From contig JALHQN010000036.1 in assembly GCA_022841915.1 (NCBI GenBank), positions 1-32,249 on the forward strand: DNA of 32,249 bases, read 5' to 3'. The notes under the pieces were generated by a model. It did no database searches, was not told where the DNA came from, and worked only from the letters and a program-made list of their open reading frames with translations. This stretch comes from Burkholderiales bacterium (GTDB taxonomy: Bacteria > Pseudomonadota > Gammaproteobacteria > Burkholderiales > WYBJ01). Both the position numbers and the translations under genes were made by a program. Positions 24,100-32,183 of the stretch are shown here, piece after piece (within the stretch, counting starts at the first letter, position 1; every line of letters begins with the position of its first letter).

Positions 24100-25305
24100 T
24101 CATATCGTCAGCTTGCCCAGAATATCGTACACCGGTGCCAGCACTGCCCAAAGGATGAAGGCGAGGATGATGCCCAGGGCCATCGTCAAGGCAGGCTCGA
24201 TGAACTTCATCGCCTTGTCCACAGATTCGCGCACGTCGCGCCCGTAGAAGTAGTTGATGTTCATGAGGGTCGTGTCGAGCGCACCGGTCGCTTCACCCAG
24301 GCGCAGCATGCGCACCACGAGCGGCGGAAAAATGCCGATGTTCTGAAACGCTTCGGCAAGGCTGTCGCCCGCGGTGATCTGCTGGGTGGCGCGCCGCAGC
24401 CCGTCAGCGATGACGCGATTGCCCACGATCTCCTCGCTGTTTCGTAGCGCGTCGAGCACGGTGATGCCGGATCGGTACATCATGGCGAAGAAGCTGGCGA
24501 AGCGCGCGAGAATGATCTTCTGCAGGATCGGGCCGGTGATCGGCATGCGCAGCTTGGCGTAGTCCCAAAGGTAGCGGGCTTTTTCGCTGCGCCGGATCCA
24601 GATCGCCATCGGGACGATGACCACGATCGGGAGCACGATCAAAAGCGGCCACCAGATGCGCAACTGGTCGGAGAGGAAGGTCAGCATGCGCGTTTGAATC
24701 GGGACTTCGACGCGCATGGTCTTGATGAGCTGCGTGACCTGAGGCACCAGCCACACGAGCAGGAACAGCACGACCGCGCTTACGACCAGCAACACCAGCG
24801 ACGGATAGATCATCAAGCGCTTGGTCATGGACGTCAGTTCGTCTTGCCAGCGCAACGAGGCTCCCAGGCTTTCGAACACTTCCGGCAGCGTCCCGGCGAG
24901 TTCGCCTGCGCGAACCAGGCTCACGAACACGGTGGTGAAGACGTTCGGATGCGCGGCCAGGCATTGCGAGAGCACCTTGCCGCCCTCCATGTCCTCGATC
25001 ACCGTCGTGAGGATTTCGCGAAAGCGCGGGTTGTCCATGCCGTCGCGCAGATCGCGCAAACCGTCGATGAGCGGAATGCCGGCGCGGGATATCTGCTCCA
25101 GATCGACGCAGAAAGTGATGAGGTCGAGTCGTGAAACCTTCCCGCGCGCGCCTCGTGCGCCGGATTTCTCCTGCACACGATACGTGATGAGATCCAGGCC
25201 CATGCGCCGCAGCCGAAGTTCGAGGTCGACTTCATTGGCCGCTTCCAGCGAACCGCGGGCAGGGCGGCCCTGTTTATCGATGGCTTTGTAGGTGAATGCG
25301 GACAT
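24100..25305 (-). CDS. mshG: MshG, pilus platform protein (PilC/GspF family)
   Basis: Inner-membrane platform protein of 401 residues. It holds two GspF domains, one before and one after the central membrane helices: about 65-185 (LEQISRAGIPLIDGLRDLRD, LVRAGELAGTLPEVFE) and about 265-390 (FFAMMYRSGITVLDALRNSE, MLRLGEATGALD). Membrane segments lie around 168-190, 215-240 and at the C-terminus (LTMALGIILAFILWAVLAPVY, shown as LTMALGIILAFILWAVL). The N-terminus MSAFTYKAIDKQGRPARG is typical. It follows mshE by 16 bases and is expected to rotate with the MshE hexamer and lift pilins. Confidence 0.94.
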   Translation of the reverse strand: MSAFTYKAIDKQGRPARGSLEAANEVDLELRLRRMGLDLITYRVQEKSGARGARGKVSRLDLITFCVDLEQISRAGIPLIDGLRDLRDGMDNPRFREILTTVIEDMEGGKVLSQCLAAHPNVFTTVFVSLVRAGELAGTLPEVFESLGASLRWQDELTSMTKRLMIYPSLVLLVVSAVVLFLLVWLVPQVTQLIKTMRVEVPIQTRMLTFLSDQLRIWWPLLIVLPIVVIVPMAIWIRRSEKARYLWDYAKLRMPITGPILQKIILARFASFFAMMYRSGITVLDALRNSEEIVGNRVIADGLRRATQQITAGDSLAEAFQNIGIFPPLVVRMLRLGEATGALDTTLMNINYFYGRDVRESVDKAMKFIEPALTMALGIILAFILWAVLAPVYDILGKLTI

Positions 25306-25321
25306 GCGGGCCGGGGCGTGC

Positions 25322-27025
25322 TCAGGTGTAGCGGCCGGTCAGGTCGACCGCCCGGGACACTTCGCCGATGGTCGTGCTGCCATCGATCACGCGCGCGATG
25401 CCCTCATCGGCGAGGGGGCGGAAGCCTTTGCTCAAGGCCAGCGTGCGCAGTTCGCGCGTCGTTGCCCGGCGGGCCACCAGTTCGTCCAGGTCGCTGTCCA
25501 TGACGAGAATTTCCATGATGGCCATCCGACCTTTGAAGCCCTTGTTGGCGCACTGCTTGCAGCCCACCGGGCGGTACAGGTTGACGCTCGAGGACGCCCG
25601 GTTGCCGAGCAGCTTGCGCTCCTCGGGTGATGGCAGATAAGCCTCCTTGCAGAAGGGGCAGAGCACTCTAACCAGGCGCTGCGCGATGACGCCGATGATG
25701 TTGCCCGACATGATGTCGGGCTGGATGCCGATATCCATCAGGCGCGGAAACGCGCCGAGCGCGGAGTTCGTATGCAGCGTGGTGAATACCTGGTGGCCCG
25801 TCATCGCGGCGCGAAACGCCATCTCGGCCGTCTCGCGATCGCGAATTTCGCCGACGAGAATGATGTCCGGATCCTGACGCATGATCGAGCGGATGCCGTT
25901 GGCGAAATCCATCTTGATCGCCTCGTTCACCGACGTCTGCCGCATGAGGTTCAGCGGATATTCGACCGGATCCTCGAGTGTCATGATGTTGACTGTCTCG
26001 TCGTTGATCTCGGCCAGCAACGAGTACAAGGAGGTGGTCTTGCCGCTGCCGGTGGGGCCGGTGACGATGAGAATGCCTTCCGGGCGCGCCAGCATGAGCC
26101 GCAAGCTCGGCATGGACTCGGCAGCGATGTTCATCCGGTCGAGACTGATGATCGACTTTTCCCGGTCCAGCACCCGCAGCACGATGTTCTCGCCGTGGAT
26201 GGTCGGCTGGGTGGAGACCCGGAAATCGATCGGGCGGCCGTTCAAGGTCAGCGAAATCCGACCGTCCTGCGGCGCGCGCGTCTCGGCGATGTTCATCTCG
26301 CTCATCACCTTGATGCGAACCGCGATGCCCGGCCAGTAGGTCTTGTGCAGGCTGCGCACCTGCTCGAGCACGCCGTCGATGCGAAAGCGGATGCGCAGGA
26401 ATGCGTATTCAGGCTCGAGATGGATGTCGGATGCGCCGCGCTTGACCGCGTCGACCAGCAGGGCGTTGACCAGGCGCACCATCGGCTGGGTGTACTCGTC
26501 GCCGATGGCCTGCAGACTTTGGTAATCGATCTCGCCGGTTTCGATCTCGCGCAGGATGCCGTCGACCGACAGCTCGAAACCATAGAACTGGTCGATGAAG
26601 TCTTCCAGCTGGGCTTCGGCGGCCAGCAGGGTTTTGAGTTCGACGCGCTGGCCGAGCATCGCTCGCAGCTGATCCAGCGCCACGACGTTGAACATGCCCG
26701 AAGTGGCGACTGTGAGCGCCCGCTCGTCGGGGTCCCATGCGATCGGCAGCACGCGATGCCGACGAGCAAACTCCTGCGGGACGAGCCGCAACGCCTCGGC
26801 ATCCGCGACGACCTGCGACAGATCGATCGACTCCTGGCCCACCGTGCGAGCCATCGCATCGCGGATCGCGGCTTCGGTGACGAAGCCCAGGCGCACCAGC
26901 TGACGACCGATCGGTGTGTTGTTCGATTTCTGTTCGGTCAGACCGATGCGCAGCTGATCGGTCGTGATCAGCCCCTGCTGAACCAGCAGTTCCCCTAGGC
27001 GCAGTTTCTTTCTTTGCTCGGCCAA
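25322..27025 (-). CDS. mshE: MshE, pilus extension ATPase with c-di-GMP-binding MshEN domain
   Basis: Secretion/pilus ATPase of the GspE/PilB/MshE family, 567 residues. The N-terminal MshEN domain shows the paired motif RLGELLVQQGLI (9-20) and LGxxLV-type GRQLVRLGFV (40-49) with LTEQK between, the pattern known to bind cyclic di-GMP in Vibrio MshE. The ATPase core has Walker A GPTGSGKT (about 322-329), an Asp box (HLEPEYAFLRIRFRIDG, after SDI), Walker B (DIILVGEIRD) and the His box (TGHQVFTTLHT). A zinc tetracysteine follows (CPFC then CKQC). The start is TTG at 27025 with a weak Shine-Dalgarno; no ATG is close. It is separated from mshN by 236 bases, the only real break in this operon. Confidence 0.95.
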   Translation of the reverse strand: MAEQRKKLRLGELLVQQGLITTDQLRIGLTEQKSNNTPIGRQLVRLGFVTEAAIRDAMARTVGQESIDLSQVVADAEALRLVPQEFARRHRVLPIAWDPDERALTVATSGMFNVVALDQLRAMLGQRVELKTLLAAEAQLEDFIDQFYGFELSVDGILREIETGEIDYQSLQAIGDEYTQPMVRLVNALLVDAVKRGASDIHLEPEYAFLRIRFRIDGVLEQVRSLHKTYWPGIAVRIKVMSEMNIAETRAPQDGRISLTLNGRPIDFRVSTQPTIHGENIVLRVLDREKSIISLDRMNIAAESMPSLRLMLARPEGILIVTGPTGSGKTTSLYSLLAEINDETVNIMTLEDPVEYPLNLMRQTSVNEAIKMDFANGIRSIMRQDPDIILVGEIRDRETAEMAFRAAMTGHQVFTTLHTNSALGAFPRLMDIGIQPDIMSGNIIGVIAQRLVRVLCPFCKEAYLPSPEERKLLGNRASSSVNLYRPVGCKQCANKGFKGRMAIMEILVMDSDLDELVARRATTRELRTLALSKGFRPLADEGIARVIDGSTTIGEVSRAVDLTGRYT

Positions 27026-27261
27026 CGCTCGAATCGATCCGTTGTGTAGTCAGTCTGAATTATGGCGCGGAGCCCGTGTGCGTCTGTTGCGCAGTACGCA
27101 TGGCTCGGCTCGGTCGGCCGGTGTTCGCACTCGCCGCCGAAGGAAAATAGCACGTGCGGCCAGGGCGGGGCGAATCCGACCGACCTGCTTTCACTCCAGA
27201 GCGCCGAGCCGGTTTGCGCGCGAACCCGCCATTCGTCGTTCCTGCTGCATCCGGGCCCAGT
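27026..27261. other. 236-base gap inside the pilus operon, upstream of mshE
   Basis: No gene is supported. On the minus strand CATAAT lies about 40 bases before mshE, but without a matching -35. TCGGTCGG and CCGACCGA form a distant inverted repeat near 27113-27120 and 27177-27184. A separate promoter or mRNA processing site for the mshE half of the operon is possible but not shown. Confidence 0.4.
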
Positions 27262-28785
27262 TCACGGTCGCTCGGACAGGGCCGCTTCGAGGCTTCGAAT
27301 GCGTGCCTGCACCGGTGCCAGAGCGAATTGCGCGTTGCCGCGAGCCTGCGCGATCGACACGGCGCGACGATAGTAGTCGAGGGCGAGCTTCTGCTGGCTC
27401 AGGTGTTCCAGGCCGACAGCCAGATTGAACGCGTAGTCCGGATTGTCCGGCGCCATGTTGACCGCCTGGAAGTACGCGCTTTGCGCGGCGGCCCACTGGC
27501 CTTGTTCGGAATAGAGGTTGCCCAGGGAGAAGTACAGGAAGGCGGACGGTTCGCGCGCAATCAATTGCTTCAGGCGGGATTCAGCGGCGGTCGGGTCGGC
27601 GCGTCCGCTGATGTTGAGCAGCCCGGCCTGCGCATAGGCATTGCGCGGCTCCTGTTCGAGGATGCGCAGATAAAGCTGAGTCGCGGCATCACCCCGGTTC
27701 TGCTGCGCGAGCACGCTGGCCAGGCCGAGCATGCCGTCGATACTGCGGGGTTCCGCGGTCAATACTTGGCGATAAAGGCGCTCGGCGTCGTTCAGCTGGC
27801 CTTTTTCCAGCGCCTGGTAAGCGGCCAGCAGATCGCTGCTGACCGGCACGACCTGGGCGGTCGATGGGCTGGTTTCCGCAGGAGTGCGCGTGGCCGTGGT
27901 GCGTGGCGGCGCTTTAGGCGGCGCAGCGGTTGCCTTGGGTGAAACGGTCGCAAGAGAGCCGCTCGGCGGGATGACGGATCCTGATCCTGTGGCGGGCGGC
28001 TGGGTTCTGGACGCGGGTGTCGCGGCCGTTGCCGGTGATGCTCCCGTCGCGCCTGCCGGGGGGGCAATCGCATTACGCGCGGGCGCTGGTGCTGCCCCAG
28101 CCGGCGCAGATTGGCTTTGTTGGGCGGTAGCGGCGGGGGCAGTGGGAGCAGCCGAGGCCCGCGGCTCTGCAGGCGCGCCTGCCTGCGGCGGCGCCGTGGC
28201 CAGAAGTGAGGGCGGGGCGTCGGGCATTGCGGCGACCGAGGGCGGCTCCGGGGCGAGTTGCGGTTGGGGCGGTTCGGCGGGCACCGAGGCCATGGGTGCC
28301 GGAGGCGCGGGCGCTTGGGGCGGAGGCGAGGCCACGGGCCCGGGTGGCGCCGTCACTGGGCTCGCCATGAAGATCCCGGGGTTCGTGATTTGCAGATAAA
28401 GATAGATGCCGTAGCCGATGGCGAACAGACCTGCGGCCGTGCTGAATGCCACCAGCGGCCGGCGCGCGACCCAGTCGAGTACTCCGGGCGAGGAAGCGGG
28501 CGGTGGCGCGGGCCGAGCGCTTGCACGCAATACCGTCTGCGCTTGAGCCGGGCTGGCCGCGGGAATGCGCCCGGAGCCGGAGGCCGCCGCAGGGCTGCTC
28601 GCAGACGCACGTGGCTTCGGCGCGGCCGCAGGCCGCTCCGGCCGCTCGGTAGGCTCGATTGGCTCCAGAGACAATCCGCTCTCGGTGTCGTTGCGCGGTT
28701 CGGGTGGCGCGGTGGTGTCGGAACCGGGTGTGCCCGCCTCGCGGTTCTTGGCAGCGTTTTGCAGGGCTTTCAGCAGCAGGCTCAT
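27262..28785 (-). CDS. mshN: MshN, membrane-anchored TPR protein with Pro/Ala-rich linker
   Basis: Protein of 507 residues. A short cytoplasmic start (MSLLLKALQNAAKNRE, typical of MshN) is followed by a low-complexity stretch and one membrane helix at about 110-132. A very long Pro/Ala/Thr-rich periplasmic linker runs from about 140 to 310, and four or five TPR units run from about 315 to the end (for example KGQLNDAERLYRQVLTAEP and GNLYSEQGQWAAAQSAYFQA). The linker could span the periplasm so that the TPR part reaches the secretin; that is inference. The ATG overlaps the mshL stop (ATGA). The opposite strand over the linker is open in several frames, an artefact of composition. Confidence 0.88.
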   Translation of the reverse strand: MSLLLKALQNAAKNREAGTPGSDTTAPPEPRNDTESGLSLEPIEPTERPERPAAAPKPRASASSPAAASGSGRIPAASPAQAQTVLRASARPAPPPASSPGVLDWVARRPLVAFSTAAGLFAIGYGIYLYLQITNPGIFMASPVTAPPGPVASPPPQAPAPPAPMASVPAEPPQPQLAPEPPSVAAMPDAPPSLLATAPPQAGAPAEPRASAAPTAPAATAQQSQSAPAGAAPAPARNAIAPPAGATGASPATAATPASRTQPPATGSGSVIPPSGSLATVSPKATAAPPKAPPRTTATRTPAETSPSTAQVVPVSSDLLAAYQALEKGQLNDAERLYRQVLTAEPRSIDGMLGLASVLAQQNRGDAATQLYLRILEQEPRNAYAQAGLLNISGRADPTAAESRLKQLIAREPSAFLYFSLGNLYSEQGQWAAAQSAYFQAVNMAPDNPDYAFNLAVGLEHLSQQKLALDYYRRAVSIAQARGNAQFALAPVQARIRSLEAALSERP

Positions 28786-30605
28786 CGTGCGCCACCTGTG
28801 CCCGCGTTTCCTTGCGACTGCGGCAGGAAGCGCTGGAAGAACTTCAGCTCATCGCTTTCGAGCGAAGGATTGGTGATGACCGTGGGCCGCAGGAAGATCA
28901 CCAGCTCGGTCTTGACGTTGTGGTTGTCCCGGAAGCGGAAGATCTCTCCCAGCCGGCCCAGCGCATCCGCGCCCGGGATCTGTTCGCGGTTGTTTCTGAT
29001 GTTGTCCTGCATCAAGCCGCCGAGGACCACGGTCTGGCCTGTGCCCACCTGGAGCACGGATTCCATCTCGCGCACTTGAACTTCAGGCACGAGGTTTTGT
29101 ATCTGGAGCAGCGGATTGGGGTCCGGACGGAACTGCAGAACGCTCGATACCGTCGGTCGCACGGTTAGGGTGACCCTGCCATCCTCGTTGATCTGCGGCG
29201 TGACTCCCATGACCACGCCGACCGACACCGTCTTGGCCGTGGTGCTTACGCTGATGTTCGTCTGGACCTGGCTGGTGACTGTCGAAGAACTGACCTCGAA
29301 GTAGACCACGTTGTCGACGACCTTGAGTAGCGCGGTCTGGTTGTTCATGGCCATCAACTTGGGGCTCGAGAGCACGCGCGTGTTGCCGAATTCCTCCAGC
29401 AAGCGAATGGTGGCCGAGATGTTTCCCAGCCGGGAATCCGGGTTGATGTAGCCGATCTGGAAGTCGTTCGCGCCCCGACGGGTGACGTTCTGGTTCGAGC
29501 CGAAGCCGCTCAGCAGACTTTGAGTGAGGTTCAATCCGCCGGTGATGGCGAGTCTGCTCCAGTCCACACCCGCCTGGTAGACGTCCTTGAGGCTGACTTC
29601 CACGATGGTCGCCTCGATCATCACCTGGCGTTGAACAGCGCTGAGCACGCTGTCGATGTGCTGCTGGATCAACTCGTGTTGACGCTCGGTGGCCAGCACG
29701 CTGAGCGTGCCGCCGACGGGGTTGACGACGATGCTCTGGTTGATGTCGCCCGGAATTTCGCGGGTCGGTTGCCCCTGGAACGCTTTCTCCATCAGGGCGG
29801 GCGCGGCCGCACCGGCGCGCGCCACGGACTCGGCCTGAGCAATCCGCTCGTCTCGCGCGGCGCGCAGGGCCTCGGCCCGGGCAGCTCTTTCTTCGGCGGT
29901 CCGGTTCAGAGCCTGCGTGGACGCAAGGATAGAGCGGACGTTGTCTTGCAGCACTGTCCAGAAGTGATTCTGGGACTTGGTCGAAACGGTGGTCTGCGAC
30001 TGGTTGGTGCCTTGGCCGCCACCCTGGCCGCCGCCGGTCACCGACCCGGTGATCGAACCGGACACCCCGATCTGAGATTCGCTGTCGCGCTGCATGTTGA
30101 CGTAGTTGATGCGGTACGTCTTGAGGTAAGGCGTGTCGGGTTGAACGACGAGCGTGTTGCCCTCGCGCTTATAGCGAACGTTCACCTGTTTGCTGATCCG
30201 ATCGAGGATGGCGGGCAGCGTCTCGTTGATCGCGTTGATGCTGACGATACCCGTCAGTGCCGGGTGGATGTCGATGTTCTGTCTGGTGTCTCTCGCCAGC
30301 GCCTGAAGCAGTTCTTTCACCGGTACGTCGTTCACCACGACGCTGTAGGTCGGCGGCTTGATCGTGGGCTTAGGCACAGGCACCGCGAAGCTGCTGCTTC
30401 TGACGGGCGCAAGTATGTCGCCGGCAGGCTTGGGGGAGAGCGCGATGTGCCCCTCGGAGGGCTGGACGCTGGGTTGCCTGTTCGCGCACCCTGTCCCCGT
30501 GGCGGCCAGAGCAACCAACATGAGCAGGACACTCTGACGGCGGGAAGCCGCGGGCCCCTTGGGGGCTGCACCGCGGCGTGGCAAGCGCGACATGACGGGC
30601 CGCAT
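28782..30605 (-). CDS. mshL: MshL, outer-membrane secretin
   Basis: Secretin forming the pilus exit pore, 607 residues. The N-terminal signal sequence runs to TGTGC around residue 40, a weak lipobox. An STN/N0-like domain follows (VVVNDVPVKELLQALARDT ... DIHPALTG). Next come a Gly/Gln/Ser-rich insert (GGGQGGGQGTNQSQ) and an Ala/Glu/Arg-rich helical stretch, then an N1-like domain. The secretin domain closes the protein (VMIEATIVEVSL, LLEEFGNTRVLSSPKLMAMNNQ, TVVLGGLMQD, ELVIFLRPTVI). ATG at 30605 has an excellent GAGGTG Shine-Dalgarno with 6-base spacing; the TTG at 30644 is not needed. It follows mshM by 42 bases. Confidence 0.93.
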   Translation of the reverse strand: MRPVMSRLPRRGAAPKGPAASRRQSVLLMLVALAATGTGCANRQPSVQPSEGHIALSPKPAGDILAPVRSSSFAVPVPKPTIKPPTYSVVVNDVPVKELLQALARDTRQNIDIHPALTGIVSINAINETLPAILDRISKQVNVRYKREGNTLVVQPDTPYLKTYRINYVNMQRDSESQIGVSGSITGSVTGGGQGGGQGTNQSQTTVSTKSQNHFWTVLQDNVRSILASTQALNRTAEERAARAEALRAARDERIAQAESVARAGAAAPALMEKAFQGQPTREIPGDINQSIVVNPVGGTLSVLATERQHELIQQHIDSVLSAVQRQVMIEATIVEVSLKDVYQAGVDWSRLAITGGLNLTQSLLSGFGSNQNVTRRGANDFQIGYINPDSRLGNISATIRLLEEFGNTRVLSSPKLMAMNNQTALLKVVDNVVYFEVSSSTVTSQVQTNISVSTTAKTVSVGVVMGVTPQINEDGRVTLTVRPTVSSVLQFRPDPNPLLQIQNLVPEVQVREMESVLQVGTGQTVVLGGLMQDNIRNNREQIPGADALGRLGEIFRFRDNHNVKTELVIFLRPTVITNPSLESDELKFFQRFLPQSQGNAGTGGAR

Positions 30606-30647
30606 CGATTTCACCTCTGTTCTACGCCATTCCGGCATCCGCAACGG

Positions 30648-32180
30648 TTACAACGTGTTGTTGCGGCTCATTTCTTCCCGAATTCCCTGCACGGTGCGCA
30701 AATAAGGCTTGAAGGCCTTCAAATGCGTCGGCAGTCGATCGAGCGCGCTTTGAGCGGCTTCCCGAGTGCTGAAAGTGCCATACAGCACGGTAAGGAACGG
30801 CTTTTGTTTGGCCAAGGTACGGTACACAAAAATATTCGATATTTCAATTGATTTGGCAATGGTGCTAAGGTGATCCCTAAGCTGCTGTGGGTTTTCTGAG
30901 CCGAGCAGCTGTATGGAGAGTGTCTCCGGGTCGGACGCGCTTAGCCAGTCGAGCGTCACCTGCAGCCGGGTTTGGAGCATATCACTCTGTTCCGCAAGGG
31001 TTTGCGGGGCTCTTTCAGGTTTCTGCGGCGATTGCTGCAAACCGGGTAGGGACGTTTCCTGTTGCGCGACCGCAACAATGGCGGCTGGAGGCTCTTCTGC
31101 GCGGGCCAAGACGGGCAGGGTCGCGGGTTTTTCGTCCGTCGCCGAGGAGGGCGCTGCCGGTGCTGCGGCTTCGCTACGCGCCGGTTCAGGGCTGCTCGCT
31201 TGCGCAGGATCCCGGGATGCAGCTGGCTTTTGCAGCTCGCCGGAGCCAGGAATGCCGGGTCGGCTTCCTGCGTTCATCCAGACGAGGATGCCAATCACGA
31301 TCGCCACGATGGCTGCGGCCCCGATTCCGATCAACCAGGCTGTGCGCGGCGTGGACTTTGCGCTGCTGTCGCGGGCGAATTCGCTGTCGCGAATGGCGGC
31401 GGCGACGTGTCGCGGCAGGATAGTGTGCGTGCTTTCGGAAAACGCCGCCAGCAACGCCTTGTCGGCGATCAGGTTCACCCGTCGGGTCAGGCCCTCGGAG
31501 GCTTGGGCGATGCGTTTGACCACGCCCGGACTGAAGATGTCGGGGCCGCGATAACCCACGGCCCGCATGCGGAACATGAGGTATTCGCCGACTTCCGGCG
31601 CGGCTAGCGGCGGCAGGGCGAAGCTATGGGTGATCCGTTCGCGCAATTGCCTGATGTTCGGTTGACGCAGATTGTCGTCGAGTTCGGGCTGGCCGAAGAG
31701 GACGATCTGCAGCAACTTGTGCTTGCCCGTCTCGAGGTTCGAGAGCAAACGCACTTCTTCGAGTGTCGCGATCGGCATGTTCTGAGATTCTTCGATGAAG
31801 ATCACGACCTGCTTGTTTTCCGCGTGCCTTTCGAGGAGGTAGGCATACAAGGCGTGCATGACTTCCATCCGGCTCGCGTCGCGCTGGACTTGCAGTTGCA
31901 GTTCGAACGCGATGGCGTGCAGGATCTCTTCCGGAGACACGCTCGGGTGCGCGAGGTAGACGGTCTCGACCTGGGGCGGCAGTCTCGACTGGAGCATGTT
32001 GCAGAGCATGGTCTTGCCGGTGCCCACTTCGCCGGTGACCTTGATGATGCCTTCGCCTTGCGAAATGGCGTAGATCAGCGCGTCGAGAATCGCACCTCGG
32101 TTGCCGCCGGCAAAGAAGACCTCCGTATTCGGTGTGATGCGAAACGGGGCCTCGGAGAGTCCGAAATGCGCGTAATACAT
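30648..32180 (-). CDS. mshM: MshM, ExeA/GspA-type ATPase with C-terminal SPOR domain
   Basis: Bitopic protein of 510 residues. The cytoplasmic AAA ATPase (about 1-265) begins MYYAHFGLSEAPFRITPNTE, as in MshM, with Walker A GEVGTGKT (50-57), Walker B VVIFIEE (125-131) and the downstream LSNLETGKHKLLQIVLFGQPEL. A membrane helix lies at about 280-301, then a low-complexity Ala/Pro/Glu linker. A C-terminal domain of about 70 residues follows, with KQKPFLTVLYGTFSTREAAQ and ALDRLPTHLKAFKPYLRTV; it reads as a SPOR domain, which binds denuded septal peptidoglycan. Vibrio MshM lacks this tail. Its likely role is inserting the secretin through peptidoglycan, like ExeA. ATG at 32180 is 3 bases after the stop of the partial gene upstream. 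Confidence 0.9.
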   Translation of the reverse strand: MYYAHFGLSEAPFRITPNTEVFFAGGNRGAILDALIYAISQGEGIIKVTGEVGTGKTMLCNMLQSRLPPQVETVYLAHPSVSPEEILHAIAFELQLQVQRDASRMEVMHALYAYLLERHAENKQVVIFIEESQNMPIATLEEVRLLSNLETGKHKLLQIVLFGQPELDDNLRQPNIRQLRERITHSFALPPLAAPEVGEYLMFRMRAVGYRGPDIFSPGVVKRIAQASEGLTRRVNLIADKALLAAFSESTHTILPRHVAAAIRDSEFARDSSAKSTPRTAWLIGIGAAAIVAIVIGILVWMNAGSRPGIPGSGELQKPAASRDPAQASSPEPARSEAAAPAAPSSATDEKPATLPVLARAEEPPAAIVAVAQQETSLPGLQQSPQKPERAPQTLAEQSDMLQTRLQVTLDWLSASDPETLSIQLLGSENPQQLRDHLSTIAKSIEISNIFVYRTLAKQKPFLTVLYGTFSTREAAQSALDRLPTHLKAFKPYLRTVQGIREEMSRNNTL

Positions 32181-32183
32181 GGC

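Noticed and set aside
29520-30851. 443-codon open frame antisense to mshL
   Set aside because: Long antisense frames are expected in GC-rich coding DNA; the product has no motif, while mshL opposite is clear. The same applies to 25772-26998 and 4389-5072.
30648-32180. Reading the ExeA-type ATPase as the exosortase-associated ATPase of a PEP-CTERM/EPS cluster
   Set aside because: No exosortase or polysaccharide genes adjoin it; it is followed by secretin, MshN and MshE genes and begins like MshM.
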